Of a DNA stretch of 44,063 nucleotides, positions 1 through 7,699 are shown piece after piece. Each line of letters begins with the position of its first letter. The first letter of the stretch is position 1. Position numbers and translations under genes: made by a program. The notes under the pieces are model-generated. The model made no database searches. It had not been told where the DNA came from and worked only from the letters and a program-made list of their open reading frames with translations. Origin of the DNA: CAZXSK01 sp964642855 (GTDB lineage Bacteria > Planctomycetota > Phycisphaerae > SM23-33); contig CAZXSK010000034.1 of assembly GCA_964642855.1 (NCBI GenBank), positions 1 through 44,063 on the forward strand, read 5' to 3'.

Positions 1-1802
1 CCGTCCTGACCCTGCTGGCCGTCATCGTCGGACTGACCAAGCATCTCACGGAGTTTCTCTAACGCTTCCGCTTCCTTGTCGCTGTCGGTAAGGGAGGTCT
101 TCAAACCGCCTGCTTCTCCAACCTGTCCATCTCGCCCTGGCTGGTTGGGGTCCTGCTCCCGCCCGTTGTTATCCGCCTGGTCTCCTTCGCCGTCATCACC
201 CTTCATCTTGCGCTCGGACTCTTTCTCCGCCTCCCGCTGGGCTTCGATCTGCTCATCCGGCGGCGCAATGGTAATCCGGAACGCTTCGCTTCGCGTCACG
301 TGCGGATTGGGCTGGTGGTGATCCCTGGCTTCCAGGAAGCACGTCACAGTCGTCCCGGGCTTGCCCAGTGCATCCACGGGCATCCGATGGCGAACCGGCT
401 TGCCCGTCGGGCCGGGGATCGCATATTGGCCAAGACTGACGGTTCTCCGGTCGTCTTTGCCAGTCTCAACAACCAGGATCACCGATGCCAAGCCGTAGTC
501 GTCGCTGGCCTCGCCTTCGATGCGGAAAGACGTGTTGCTCGGGAGTTCCACCTGCCCCGTTGGATCGATGACCCGAACCATCGGCGGATCGTCCCGCACA
601 ACGCGAATGTCGTACCAGGATTCCTCATCGTAGCTGACCAACTGATGCGTGCCCTTGTAAACAAGGCGATAGCGGTCGGGTCGGTCGACCACGAAATCCG
701 CTTCCAGCCACCGCCCGGCTGAAGACATAAGCTTGGCACCGGCCTTCTCGAAGATCATCCTGCCCCGGGCAACTTCGTGGTTGCTCTGGGCTCGCAAAAA
801 GACCTTCGTCCCGGGCAACGCTTCGATATGTCCGGTGCTGACAGGCTCTCGCCCCTTCCCCGTATACTCCGGCCACTCCAGCGTGATGTCCAACTGGCGG
901 ATCGCCGGGGAGGCCAGCACATTCAGCCGACCGATCACGGCTGCATCACCACACGTCAGGCGATAGACGGCGTTGCGATCCGTGGTCGCCCCGGCAGCAG
1001 GCCACTTGGTCACGTATCGTTCGGCCCCGGAGGAAGTCTCTCCGACGGGCTTCATCACGAACTTGTCATCGTCCAGCCACGTGTTGCCTCCATCTCGGGA
1101 GATCTGCAGTTGGGCTTCGCCCGTGCCCTGCTCAATAACAGCCGAGAACTTCACGGGTTTTCCGGTCATAACGTCGGAGCCCGAAGCTGGCTGGACCTCC
1201 AGGATCTGGGTTGTGGTCGGGGCTGCGATGGACGTATCGCCCAAGGCAACGCGTGCCAACGATGGCCAGACATCTTTGGGAGTGACCAGGCAGTAGGCCA
1301 GGAACACCACGACCGCTACGCCGCACACAATGCCCGCAAGGCGAAGAGAGCGTGTGTTTACGGATCCATCGATGTCGGCTTCGGTGACGTCCTTGGCCGC
1401 TCGCCGTTTGATCGCAGCGAGTGTTGCTCTTCCGATGCGGGCGTCGCCATTGAGTTGAAGTGCTGCGGTGAGATCATTACGGAACTCGGGGTGAGATTTC
1501 TCAATCAGCCGGGCGAGGTACAGATTGTTGATCCGCTGGGCCAAGGGCCAGATAACAAGCCCGGCCAGGAGGCTCAGTTCGGCAAGCACGAACAGTACAC
1601 GGAGAATCGCGCCAACTCCGGCAGGAACACCGCTGGGAAGGACATGATCGGCCAGGACCATCACAAGCAGGAACGCCGCGGCCACAGCTACGAGCAGGAA
1701 TAGCGAGCTGACCAGGCCCACGAAGCGAATCCTGCCCCTGGTCATCCGCAGCGCATATTCCAGGAACAGTTCGGAATTCTGGTCGTTCGTCTGCTTTGCC
1801 AT
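1..1802 (-). CDS. DUF4175-like large membrane protein, 3' end cut by the window edge
   Basis: The reading frame stays open from an ATG at 1802 to the left edge, giving about 600 residues with no stop. GGGAG lies about 10 nt before the ATG. Three hydrophobic segments are visible near residues 27-50, 57-80 and 150-170. A long extracytoplasmic part follows, built of beta-rich Ig-like stretches (for example LEWPEYTGKGREPVS near residue 290), and then a highly charged Glu/Lys/Asp/Gln-rich tail that continues past the edge. This order (N-terminal membrane segments, sheet-rich middle, charged low-complexity C-terminus) resembles DUF4175-type proteins often found near MoxR/vWA gene sets; that family call is from memory. 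Its function is unknown. It lies 86 bp downstream of a radical SAM gene on the same strand and may have its own promoter. The frame is easily overlooked because it has no stop inside the window; the plus-strand frames opposite it look like shadows. Confidence 0.75.
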   Translation of the reverse strand, partial: MAKQTNDQNSELFLEYALRMTRGRIRFVGLVSSLFLLVAVAAAFLLVMVLADHVLPSGVPAGVGAILRVLFVLAELSLLAGLVIWPLAQRINNLYLARLIEKSHPEFRNDLTAALQLNGDARIGRATLAAIKRRAAKDVTEADIDGSVNTRSLRLAGIVCGVAVVVFLAYCLVTPKDVWPSLARVALGDTSIAAPTTTQILEVQPASGSDVMTGKPVKFSAVIEQGTGEAQLQISRDGGNTWLDDDKFVMKPVGETSSGAERYVTKWPAAGATTDRNAVYRLTCGDAAVIGRLNVLASPAIRQLDITLEWPEYTGKGREPVSTGHIEALPGTKVFLRAQSNHEVARGRMIFEKAGAKLMSSAGRWLEADFVVDRPDRYRLVYKGTHQLVSYDEESWYDIRVVRDDPPMVRVIDPTGQVELPSNTSFRIEGEASDDYGLASVILVVETGKDDRRTVSLGQYAIPGPTGKPVRHRMPVDALGKPGTTVTCFLEARDHHQPNPHVTRSEAFRITIAPPDEQIEAQREAEKESERKMKGDDGEGDQADNNGREQDPNQPGRDGQVGEAGGLKTSLTDSDKEAEALEKLREMLGQSDDDGQQGQD

Positions 1803-1840
1803 GGCTTGGTCTCCCAGGTGCGCATACGGATAGCATGTCC

Positions 1841-1869
1841 ATTGTACTTAGTCGGGTGGGGGTGCATAA
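1841..1869 (-). promoter_or_regulatory. Possible promoter of the DUF4175-like gene
   Basis: On the minus strand a TACAAT hexamer (1841-1846) sits 17 nt from a poor -35 match, TTATGC (1864-1869). The predicted start of transcription would be about 32 nt before the ATG at 1802. The -10 is identical to that of the tRNA-Thr promoter, but the -35 is weak, so this is tentative. Confidence 0.3.
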
Positions 1870-1888
1870 AGTTCCTACGGAAAGTTAA

Positions 1889-3610
1889 TCAGCCGGGCCC
1901 GTGACGAGTCGGCGTAAGTTCCTCTTCCCCTGGGCTTTGTGAAGACACATCAACTGCCACGCCATCGCGCACGAGCTTCTGCCAGTGCTTGTCATTGAGC
2001 AGGCATCCCGGATCGCCGGCATGGAGGTGGCCAAAGTAAGCATCTGCGCGGGCCCGGCAGCCTCCGCAGTACTGCTGGAAAGCGCACACTTCGCAGTGAT
2101 GCAGCCGATGCGAACGGTCGTTGAGAATGTCCCAGAACACGCTCTGGCGGAAGATGTCGGTGAGACGTGCCTCGCGCACATTGCCCATCACGCGGTGGGG
2201 CAGGTACACACAAGGTGTAACGTTTCCGCCGGGCTCGATGCAGACGTACGTCCTGCCCGCGCCACACCCGCCGAGGTATTTCGCGACAACCCGCGCCTTG
2301 GACCCGCTGCCCGACCCGGCGTGAGAGCAGGCGGTCCGTCCCGTGTCCAGTGGCGAACCGGCCAGGCAGACCCGACCCAGTTGCGGAGCTGTTGAGATCA
2401 CGCCGATCCCATCCTCCTGCATCTTTCGGCTCAGCATCGCAAGAAGTTCTTCCCGCTGTTGCGGCGAGATATCGCCCGAGACCATCTCCAACCCCCGGCC
2501 GACTGGGATGAAGTTGAAATGCGCGAAGCAAGAGGCCCCGAGGTCCTCCGCGAACTCGATCATTCGCTCCGCTTCCTGGACGTTGCCTTGGTGCACGCAC
2601 ATCGCGATGCCCAGACGAAGGCCTTCGGTAGCGATGACGTTTTTGGCCCCAGCGACGCTTCGCTCCCACAGTCCGGGCTGGCCCCGAAAGGCGTCGTGAC
2701 GGTCGGGGTCAACCGAATCGAGGGAAATCTCAACGTAGCGAAGGCCTGCATCTGCCAGCCGGGCGGCGTATTCGGGCGTCATCGTCGTGCCGTTGGTCGC
2801 CAACGTCGTATGCATGCCGTAGCTTCGGGCCCGCTCGAGACACGGCAGGAGGTCCTTCGAGAGCGTGGGCTCACCGCCGGAAAAGGCAAGCATGGGCATG
2901 TAGGCCTGGCCCATCTGGTCGACAAGGTCGAGTTTCTCCTCCAGCGTCAGCTCGTCGGCCAGGCGTGACTTCTCGCTGTCCTGGTAGCAGTGCCTGCATG
3001 CGAGGTTGCAGGCATTCGTGAAGTTCCACACGGCAAAAAGCGGCGCGACGAAGCGCTGCGGCACGGTCAGGCCGAACTCAGCCACACTGCGAGCCGTGAC
3101 GACCAGCCCCCGGACAGTGGGCTCGTGTTCAGCCAATCGCTTGCGGAACGTCTCCACTTCGGTCTTGCCCCGCATGCGGTCGATGAACCTGTGGACCAGC
3201 CAGTATTTCAGCCGCTCCGCACGAGGCGCTTCGGAGTTGCGATAGCTGGTGATGATCCGTTCGAGCGGCGTCAGCTTGCCACGCCCGGTCGCCTCCGGGC
3301 CACCGGACCGTGACAGTCTGCCCAGGAGCCATCGCATGGGTCTGCGCTTCAGCCAGCGCTCCAGCGGATGGGTGTAGTTGATCTGCAATGCCTCGGGGGT
3401 CAGCTCATCGACGAGCGACTCGCTGGCCCGGGCGTAGGCAGCGCTGCTGAGGTCCCCGTCATTCAGGCGAGCCGAAGACTTGTCCGGATTGTCCGAAGGC
3501 GGGAACTCGTGCCGATACGTCTGCCCGATGCGCGCAGCAGTTGTATGCTGGTCGGTAGCTGTGTACGACCTCCCCGACCGCCCGGCAACACCTGGCTGGG
3601 ACGTGCTCAT
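1889..3610 (-). CDS. Radical SAM/SPASM-domain enzyme with helical N-terminal extension
   Basis: 573 residues. The radical SAM CX3CX2C motif is clear (C201, C205, C208 in TNACNLACRHCYQ) and is followed by SGGEPTL and ATNGTT strands. The C-terminal third carries a SPASM-like cysteine array (CGAGRTYVCIEPGGNVTPC, then CEVCAFQQYCGGC) that would bind auxiliary Fe-S clusters. About 190 residues precede the radical SAM core; they look helical, Arg-rich and basic, and are unlike the short leader of PqqE or MoaA. The substrate is unknown. The ATG overlaps the TGA of the upstream lipoprotein gene (ATGA, 3607-3610), so the two are translationally coupled. It is the last gene of a four-gene unit that also holds a Tes-like radical SAM enzyme. 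SPASM enzymes often modify peptides, but no small precursor peptide gene is visible here, so a lipid or cofactor substrate is as likely. Confidence 0.9.
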   Translation of the reverse strand: MSTSQPGVAGRSGRSYTATDQHTTAARIGQTYRHEFPPSDNPDKSSARLNDGDLSSAAYARASESLVDELTPEALQINYTHPLERWLKRRPMRWLLGRLSRSGGPEATGRGKLTPLERIITSYRNSEAPRAERLKYWLVHRFIDRMRGKTEVETFRKRLAEHEPTVRGLVVTARSVAEFGLTVPQRFVAPLFAVWNFTNACNLACRHCYQDSEKSRLADELTLEEKLDLVDQMGQAYMPMLAFSGGEPTLSKDLLPCLERARSYGMHTTLATNGTTMTPEYAARLADAGLRYVEISLDSVDPDRHDAFRGQPGLWERSVAGAKNVIATEGLRLGIAMCVHQGNVQEAERMIEFAEDLGASCFAHFNFIPVGRGLEMVSGDISPQQREELLAMLSRKMQEDGIGVISTAPQLGRVCLAGSPLDTGRTACSHAGSGSGSKARVVAKYLGGCGAGRTYVCIEPGGNVTPCVYLPHRVMGNVREARLTDIFRQSVFWDILNDRSHRLHHCEVCAFQQYCGGCRARADAYFGHLHAGDPGCLLNDKHWQKLVRDGVAVDVSSQSPGEEELTPTRHGPG

Positions 3611-4119
3611 CGGACCTCGGGAATTCCGGAAACCACCTCGACGGACACCGACGCCGACAGGTCGGCCCCGTTCACAATGACCTCCATCCGGAGTTCCTTC
3701 TCGCTCGGCCAGTCCGGTTCGACCTTCAGCGGGAGCACGAACTCCCGTGACTGCTCCGGAGAGAGCGTCCAGTTGGTAATGACCATGGCAGCTGCTTCGG
3801 GGTAGGTTTTCACCAACCTCCAGGAACCCTCTGCCATTCCGGAAGGTTCGTAGATCTTCACCAGAACCTTCGCCGAATTCGTCGCCTGGATTGTGATTGG
3901 CTGGTCGGTCGTGTTGCGCACCAGAGCGGTGACCTTTGCAGTCGTGCCCTTGACGAGAACCGTGTTCGGAATGCGAGCTTCGAGTTCGAGCCCCTGGTCA
4001 TTCCGGGCTACGGTTCGCCCCTCGTCGGTCGCATCGCCCTGACCATTGGTGTCCATCTGGCAGCCCACAACAGCGAAAGCGAGAAGCAGACACGCGAAAA
4101 CCTTCAGCTTTGTATTCAT
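3607..4119 (-). CDS. Small lipoprotein with BsuPI-like Ig fold domain
   Basis: 170 residues. A signal peptide with lipobox VVGC (C20) marks it as a lipoprotein. The mature part looks like one beta-sandwich domain (TALVRNTTDQPITIQ, TLSPEQSREFVLP) resembling the BsuPI / intracellular proteinase inhibitor fold found in many bacterial lipoproteins; the resemblance is by pattern only. AGGAG precedes the ATG and lies inside the end of the upstream Tes-like gene, whose stop is only 2 nt away. Its own stop overlaps the start of the SPASM gene. That coupling suggests it acts with the two radical SAM enzymes at the membrane surface, perhaps as a scaffold. Its function is not known. Confidence 0.82.
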   Translation of the reverse strand: MNTKLKVFACLLLAFAVVGCQMDTNGQGDATDEGRTVARNDQGLELEARIPNTVLVKGTTAKVTALVRNTTDQPITIQATNSAKVLVKIYEPSGMAEGSWRLVKTYPEAAAMVITNWTLSPEQSREFVLPLKVEPDWPSEKELRMEVIVNGADLSASVSVEVVSGIPEVR

Positions 4120-4121
4120 GG

Positions 4122-6002
4122 TTACTCCTGTCGGTCCTTCCTTTTCGACCGCTTGAAACCCTCGGTATCGACGTAGTCTTCCTCGACGACAGGCCGGTAC
4201 TCGGGCCCGCAGTTGTAGCTACAGAAGGGGAAGACCCCGGCTGGCGTGGAATAGAGAATCACGCATCGCTTCACCCGTTCCACGTCGTAATTGTACCGGT
4301 CCTGGAAGTGCATTCCCGCGCAAAGCAACGTGCGATAGTTGCGTGCCCCGCTGTCGCCCCGACCGACATTCTTGTCCACCAGGCCCATCAGCGAGCGGAT
4401 GAACAGCTTGACCGTCAGGCCGGGCGGAGCCCCCTCAGGCCGAAAGTGACGCTTGAACATCCGGTACGTTCGCAGCCGATCCAGCCAGGTAGCCCGCCCG
4501 CGGTGCCGGATCCGCCGGGCGATCTGGTTCATCTCGCAGAACATTCCCTCCACGTCAATCACCTGCGGGAAGGCATAGGGCGTTCCGTCAGGGGCAATCA
4601 GGAAATACGACCCGAACGCGCAGTCGGGGTGACAGCTGGGTCGGATCTTCGGCTTTGCGGTGAGTGCTTCGAGAATCTGGGCCAATGGCACCACGATGCT
4701 CAGGGGGTACATGTCCCGCAAGGCCGACGCGCCGGATGCCTCGGCGATGTCGTGCCCGAGGTCTCCGAGCGTGTACCTGCGTGCCCGGAGCTCTCCTGTT
4801 GTCATCCGGCCTGTGAAAGAAACCGGTTGGTAGCTGATGGCGCTGATGACGTCTGCGTTCTCGGCTGCGAAGCGGAAAATCGGCCCGACGTGCTGATCGT
4901 TGATGCCTTTGATCACGGTGGGCACGAGACAGATCTTCATACCGGTAGTGCGACAATTCTCGATTGTCGCCAGCTTCTTTTCCCAGATGCCGGGGTAGTT
5001 CCGGGTGTGCTCGTATGCCTCTTCGCCAATCCCGTCGAACTGCAGATAGAGTGTGTGCAGACCGGCGTCGTGAGCCTGCCGGGCAAATTCCGGATCCGCC
5101 AGACGAATGCCGTTGGTCGCAATCTGGATGTGCGAAAAGCCCATCTCCGCCGCCGTGGAAACGATCCGCAGGAAATCGGGGTGGACCGTCGGCTCGCCAC
5201 CGGTGAACTGGATCGCTGTGCAGGGGATGGGCTTGAGGTCCCGCAGCACCTGCAGTTGCCTTACGATCTGATCGTAATCGGGCTCGCACACCTTGCCCGT
5301 CACCCCTGCGTTGGCGAAGCAGATCGGGCATCGCATGTTGCAGCGGTTGGTCAGGTCGATCTGGGCCAGACAGGGGCTGGACAAATGCTGGTTGCACAAC
5401 CCGCAATCGGACGGACACGTCTCGCCGCCAACCACTTGCGGATACTGCTGGCCGGGGTGCTCCTCGAAGCTCCACCATGCAGCCTTGGAGTACAGCAGCA
5501 CGTCGCTGTTGATGCAGTCCCGGAAGTGTCCGTGCTCGGGGCATGTCTTCTCGATGTACACCCCGCCATTCTCGACGAAGTATCGACCGAGGATGACCGC
5601 GCTGCATTCCGGGCAGAGCGTTTCGACGGTTCTGGGCAGCCTGCGGTGAACCGGCTTGATCTGTGAACCATGATAGGTCTCGGTGGCACTGCCATCGAAA
5701 TCGCTCTTGCGATCGCACCAGATCGAGTCGTGATGCACCTCATCCCGTCCGCCGCAGCGGGGACAGTCGAAGCGCAGAACCACTTGCCCGTTCCTGCGGC
5801 TGAACATTGCGTTCACCACATCACAGCAGGTGGGACAGGTGGCGAGGCATTGCACGGGAAGCTCTGCGTAGGAGCCCACGAACCGGCGGACCGCCTGTCT
5901 GCGCAGTGCCAACTGACTGGGTGGATGGACCCTTGAATCGCCGACCCCGCGGGGGGGGCCTGGGGACAGGTGGACATCGTTGCACACAAGACGGTCGGTC
6001 AT
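4122..6002 (-). CDS. Radical SAM enzyme of the MJ0619/Tes (tetraether lipid synthase) type
   Basis: 626 residues from the ATG at 6002, which has GGGAGA 8 nt upstream. A GTG at 6032 would add ten residues but lacks a clear ribosome site. The order matches the MJ0619/Tes family: a rubredoxin-like metal site (C130PEC133, then YIEKTCPEHG with C154), a cysteine group CPSDCGLC (C196, C200, C203, plus C211), the radical SAM motif CNMRCPIC (C221, C225, C228), FTGGEPT, and a C-terminal stretch AGMHFQDRYNYDVERVKRC followed by PFCSYN. Archaeal Tes joins lipid tails by sp3-sp3 C-C coupling; MJ0619 itself was earlier described as a pterin methyltransferase. An additional zinc-ribbon-like pair (C56PTC59, C80PRC83) precedes the family core. 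By inference it could form membrane-spanning or other coupled lipids in this bacterium. The neighbours (an HgdB-like protein, a lipoprotein and a SPASM enzyme) share the operon. The family call is strong; the substrate is not known. Confidence 0.88.
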   Translation of the reverse strand: MTDRLVCNDVHLSPGPPRGVGDSRVHPPSQLALRRQAVRRFVGSYAELPVQCLATCPTCCDVVNAMFSRRNGQVVLRFDCPRCGGRDEVHHDSIWCDRKSDFDGSATETYHGSQIKPVHRRLPRTVETLCPECSAVILGRYFVENGGVYIEKTCPEHGHFRDCINSDVLLYSKAAWWSFEEHPGQQYPQVVGGETCPSDCGLCNQHLSSPCLAQIDLTNRCNMRCPICFANAGVTGKVCEPDYDQIVRQLQVLRDLKPIPCTAIQFTGGEPTVHPDFLRIVSTAAEMGFSHIQIATNGIRLADPEFARQAHDAGLHTLYLQFDGIGEEAYEHTRNYPGIWEKKLATIENCRTTGMKICLVPTVIKGINDQHVGPIFRFAAENADVISAISYQPVSFTGRMTTGELRARRYTLGDLGHDIAEASGASALRDMYPLSIVVPLAQILEALTAKPKIRPSCHPDCAFGSYFLIAPDGTPYAFPQVIDVEGMFCEMNQIARRIRHRGRATWLDRLRTYRMFKRHFRPEGAPPGLTVKLFIRSLMGLVDKNVGRGDSGARNYRTLLCAGMHFQDRYNYDVERVKRCVILYSTPAGVFPFCSYNCGPEYRPVVEEDYVDTEGFKRSKRKDRQE

Positions 6003-6053
6003 CCGTGCTCTCCCAGTCTGTGTCCGTGCCACCTGCCTGGCCCGCAGCAGAGA

Positions 6054-7343
6054 TCACTCCTCGAAGCAGGCGGGGTAGCGTCGTTGCTGCTTCTTGCGTC
6101 TCTTGTAGCCTTCGGCGAGTTCCATGAAGATGTCGAGGTCCCGCTCCATATTGGAACTGGACGCATCGAAGTAGAAGTTGCGGACCGGGAAATCTTCATG
6201 GTCTTCTGCCACAGCATGGTACACCGCCTCGGTCACGATTCCGTTCATGCACGAGAACGGGCTGATATCGATGATGCCGTCAATGCCCTTGCGATACATG
6301 TAGATGCTCTTGCCGATCGACAGGACCATCTCCCCCAGCGCCCCGTCAGCGGGCAGATAAGGCCAGCCCGGCTTGAGCACCTCTTCGTATATGTCGTGAG
6401 GCTCTTCATAGCCCACGAAGTCATCTTCGAACGGGTCCAACAACTTGTGCTCATCGGATTGCTGGATCTTGTTCTTGATGATCGCGCCAAGCATTTCCAG
6501 CGAGATCGTCTTGCCGTCACGTTTCAGCAGCGACTTCTGCGACCAGTTCGTGTACCAGACCCACTCGCTGACGTCAGACAGCCAGACTTCGCCCCCGTGA
6601 GCCTCGATCTTGCGAATCGCGTCGTAATTGCTGAACGTGTTCAGCCTGCAGAAAATCTCGCCTACCACGCCGATCAGGGGCTTTCCCTTCACGTAGTCTG
6701 CGGGAACGTTACGGAACTGGTCTCTGCTTTCGATCATCGCGTCGATCAAAGCCGCAAACCGCTGCCTGCTGGGGGTCTCGCCATCTTCCAAGACAGATTC
6801 AATTCGTGCCATCGAGTCTCGGTACACCTTGTCGGTCGAACCCGGAGTGGTCTCGTACGGCCTGGTTTTCAGAAGCATCTTGCGCAGAATGTCCGAGGCC
6901 ACCAGCCCCCGCCACAGCCAGCGCATCATGTCGGATGCGTGATCGGCCATGCCATCGTAGCTGTTCTTGCTGGTCGGAGAGATGATGGGCACCGAGTGAT
7001 GTCCCATTTCGTCGAGCACCTGCCTGAGATACGGGGCATACTGGCCGAACCTGCAAGGTCCCTCGGCGGTGGGCATGAAGAACGCGTGGGCTTTGGGGTC
7101 GAAATCGTCGTCATGGACGATCCGCAGAAAATCGCCCATCGTCACCTTCTCGGGGTAGCACTCCTCCCCGGAGGTGTACAGCCCGCCGAGTTCCAAGGTG
7201 CGTTCATCAGATGGCGGGGTTACCGAAGCCTGCACCCCCGCCGAGCGGAAGACAGCTGCCATCATCCGGGCGCCGATGTGCGTCATCCGGGGAATCCAAA
7301 GCGTCCGCCCTTCCAGGCGGCTGGGTGTCTTTGCCTGCGTCAC
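6054..7343 (-). CDS. HgdB/DUF2229-like acyl-CoA dehydratase-activase-related protein, stand-alone
   Basis: 429 residues from a GTG at 7343 with GAGGA 5 nt upstream; a GTG at 7412 would add 23 residues but has a weaker site. The start LWIPRM..IGARMMAAVFRSAG, then GEECYPEK (C62) and EGPCRFGQY (C97), and later GEIFCRLN and SPFSCMNG, match the C-terminal iron-sulfur part of CoA-substrate-specific enzyme activases (COG3581/DUF2229, HgdB-like). In that superfamily ATP-driven activases feed very low-potential electrons to Fe-S proteins that reduce or dehydrate acyl-CoA. No ASKHA-type ATPase activase domain is seen in this protein or nearby. It is the first gene of the unit that continues, after 51 bp, with the Tes-like enzyme. 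An electron-supply role for the radical SAM enzymes is a reasonable inference. A lone dehydratase-like function cannot be excluded. Confidence 0.82.
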   Translation of the reverse strand: MTQAKTPSRLEGRTLWIPRMTHIGARMMAAVFRSAGVQASVTPPSDERTLELGGLYTSGEECYPEKVTMGDFLRIVHDDDFDPKAHAFFMPTAEGPCRFGQYAPYLRQVLDEMGHHSVPIISPTSKNSYDGMADHASDMMRWLWRGLVASDILRKMLLKTRPYETTPGSTDKVYRDSMARIESVLEDGETPSRQRFAALIDAMIESRDQFRNVPADYVKGKPLIGVVGEIFCRLNTFSNYDAIRKIEAHGGEVWLSDVSEWVWYTNWSQKSLLKRDGKTISLEMLGAIIKNKIQQSDEHKLLDPFEDDFVGYEEPHDIYEEVLKPGWPYLPADGALGEMVLSIGKSIYMYRKGIDGIIDISPFSCMNGIVTEAVYHAVAEDHEDFPVRNFYFDASSSNMERDLDIFMELAEGYKRRKKQQRRYPACFEE

Positions 7344-7442
7344 CGTGGTCCTCGTCAGTTCGGTGGTCGGCCACTCCGGACCGATCCATCGGGGTGGCGT
7401 GGGAACCAGCACGGCCTGCCGTCAAGGGCCAGGCCGTCTTCA

Positions 7443-7514
7443 AGCCAGCGGAGGGAATCGAACCCACAACCGCAGCTTTACAAAAGCTGTGCTCTGCCGT
7501 TGAGCTACGCTGGC
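7443..7514 (-). tRNA. tRNA-Thr (anticodon UGU)
   Basis: A cloverleaf folds on the minus strand: the 7-bp acceptor GCCAGCG/CGCTGGC pairs perfectly, the D arm is GCTC/GAGC, the anticodon stem is CAGCT/AGCTG around loop TTTGTAA (anticodon TGT), and the T loop is TTCGATT. The discriminator is T and CCA is not encoded. One T:T mismatch is present in the T stem (GTGGG/CCCTC). A near-consensus promoter lies just upstream (7556-7584). The HgdB-like gene begins about 100 bp downstream on the same strand. Confidence 0.95.
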
Positions 7515-7555
7515 GAATCGCAAGCCAGGCGCGCCGACCTGACTTCGACTTTGAG

Positions 7556-7584
7556 ATTGTAGTCCATGCCCCCACCGAGGTCAA
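7556..7584 (-). promoter_or_regulatory. Sigma70-type promoter of tRNA-Thr
   Basis: On the minus strand TTGACC (7579-7584) and TACAAT (7556-7561) are separated by exactly 17 nt. The inferred start of transcription is about 35 nt before the tRNA. The same transcript could continue into the HgdB/Tes-like unit, since no terminator is seen between the tRNA and 7343. Confidence 0.7.
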
Positions 7585-7621
7585 TTCCGTGCCCGTCCCC
7601 TTTCGGGTCGCAAGGGCGTCC

Positions 7622-7650
7622 TTGACACATGGCGTACACTTCGCAATCAT
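7622..7650 (+). promoter_or_regulatory. Probable promoter of the ABC importer unit
   Basis: TTGACA (7622-7627), a 17-nt spacer and AATCAT (7645-7650, 4 of 6 matches to TATAAT) lie about 50 nt before the ATG of the solute-binding protein. The perfect -35 and spacing make this likely. No obvious operator was seen. Confidence 0.5.
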
Positions 7651-7699
7651 CGGGACCTGCACTTCGCAAGGCTGCACGAGCATAGGTCGAGGAGTCTCC

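Noticed and set aside
300..1703. Plus-strand open frames opposite the truncated minus-strand gene
   Set aside because: They have no ribosome site, signal or family pattern, while the minus strand encodes a coherent membrane protein with Ig-like domains across the whole stretch.
7211..7699. N-terminal extension of the solute-binding protein
   Set aside because: It runs through the tRNA-Thr and the HgdB-like gene in antisense; the lipoprotein signal and GAGGAG site set the start at 7700.
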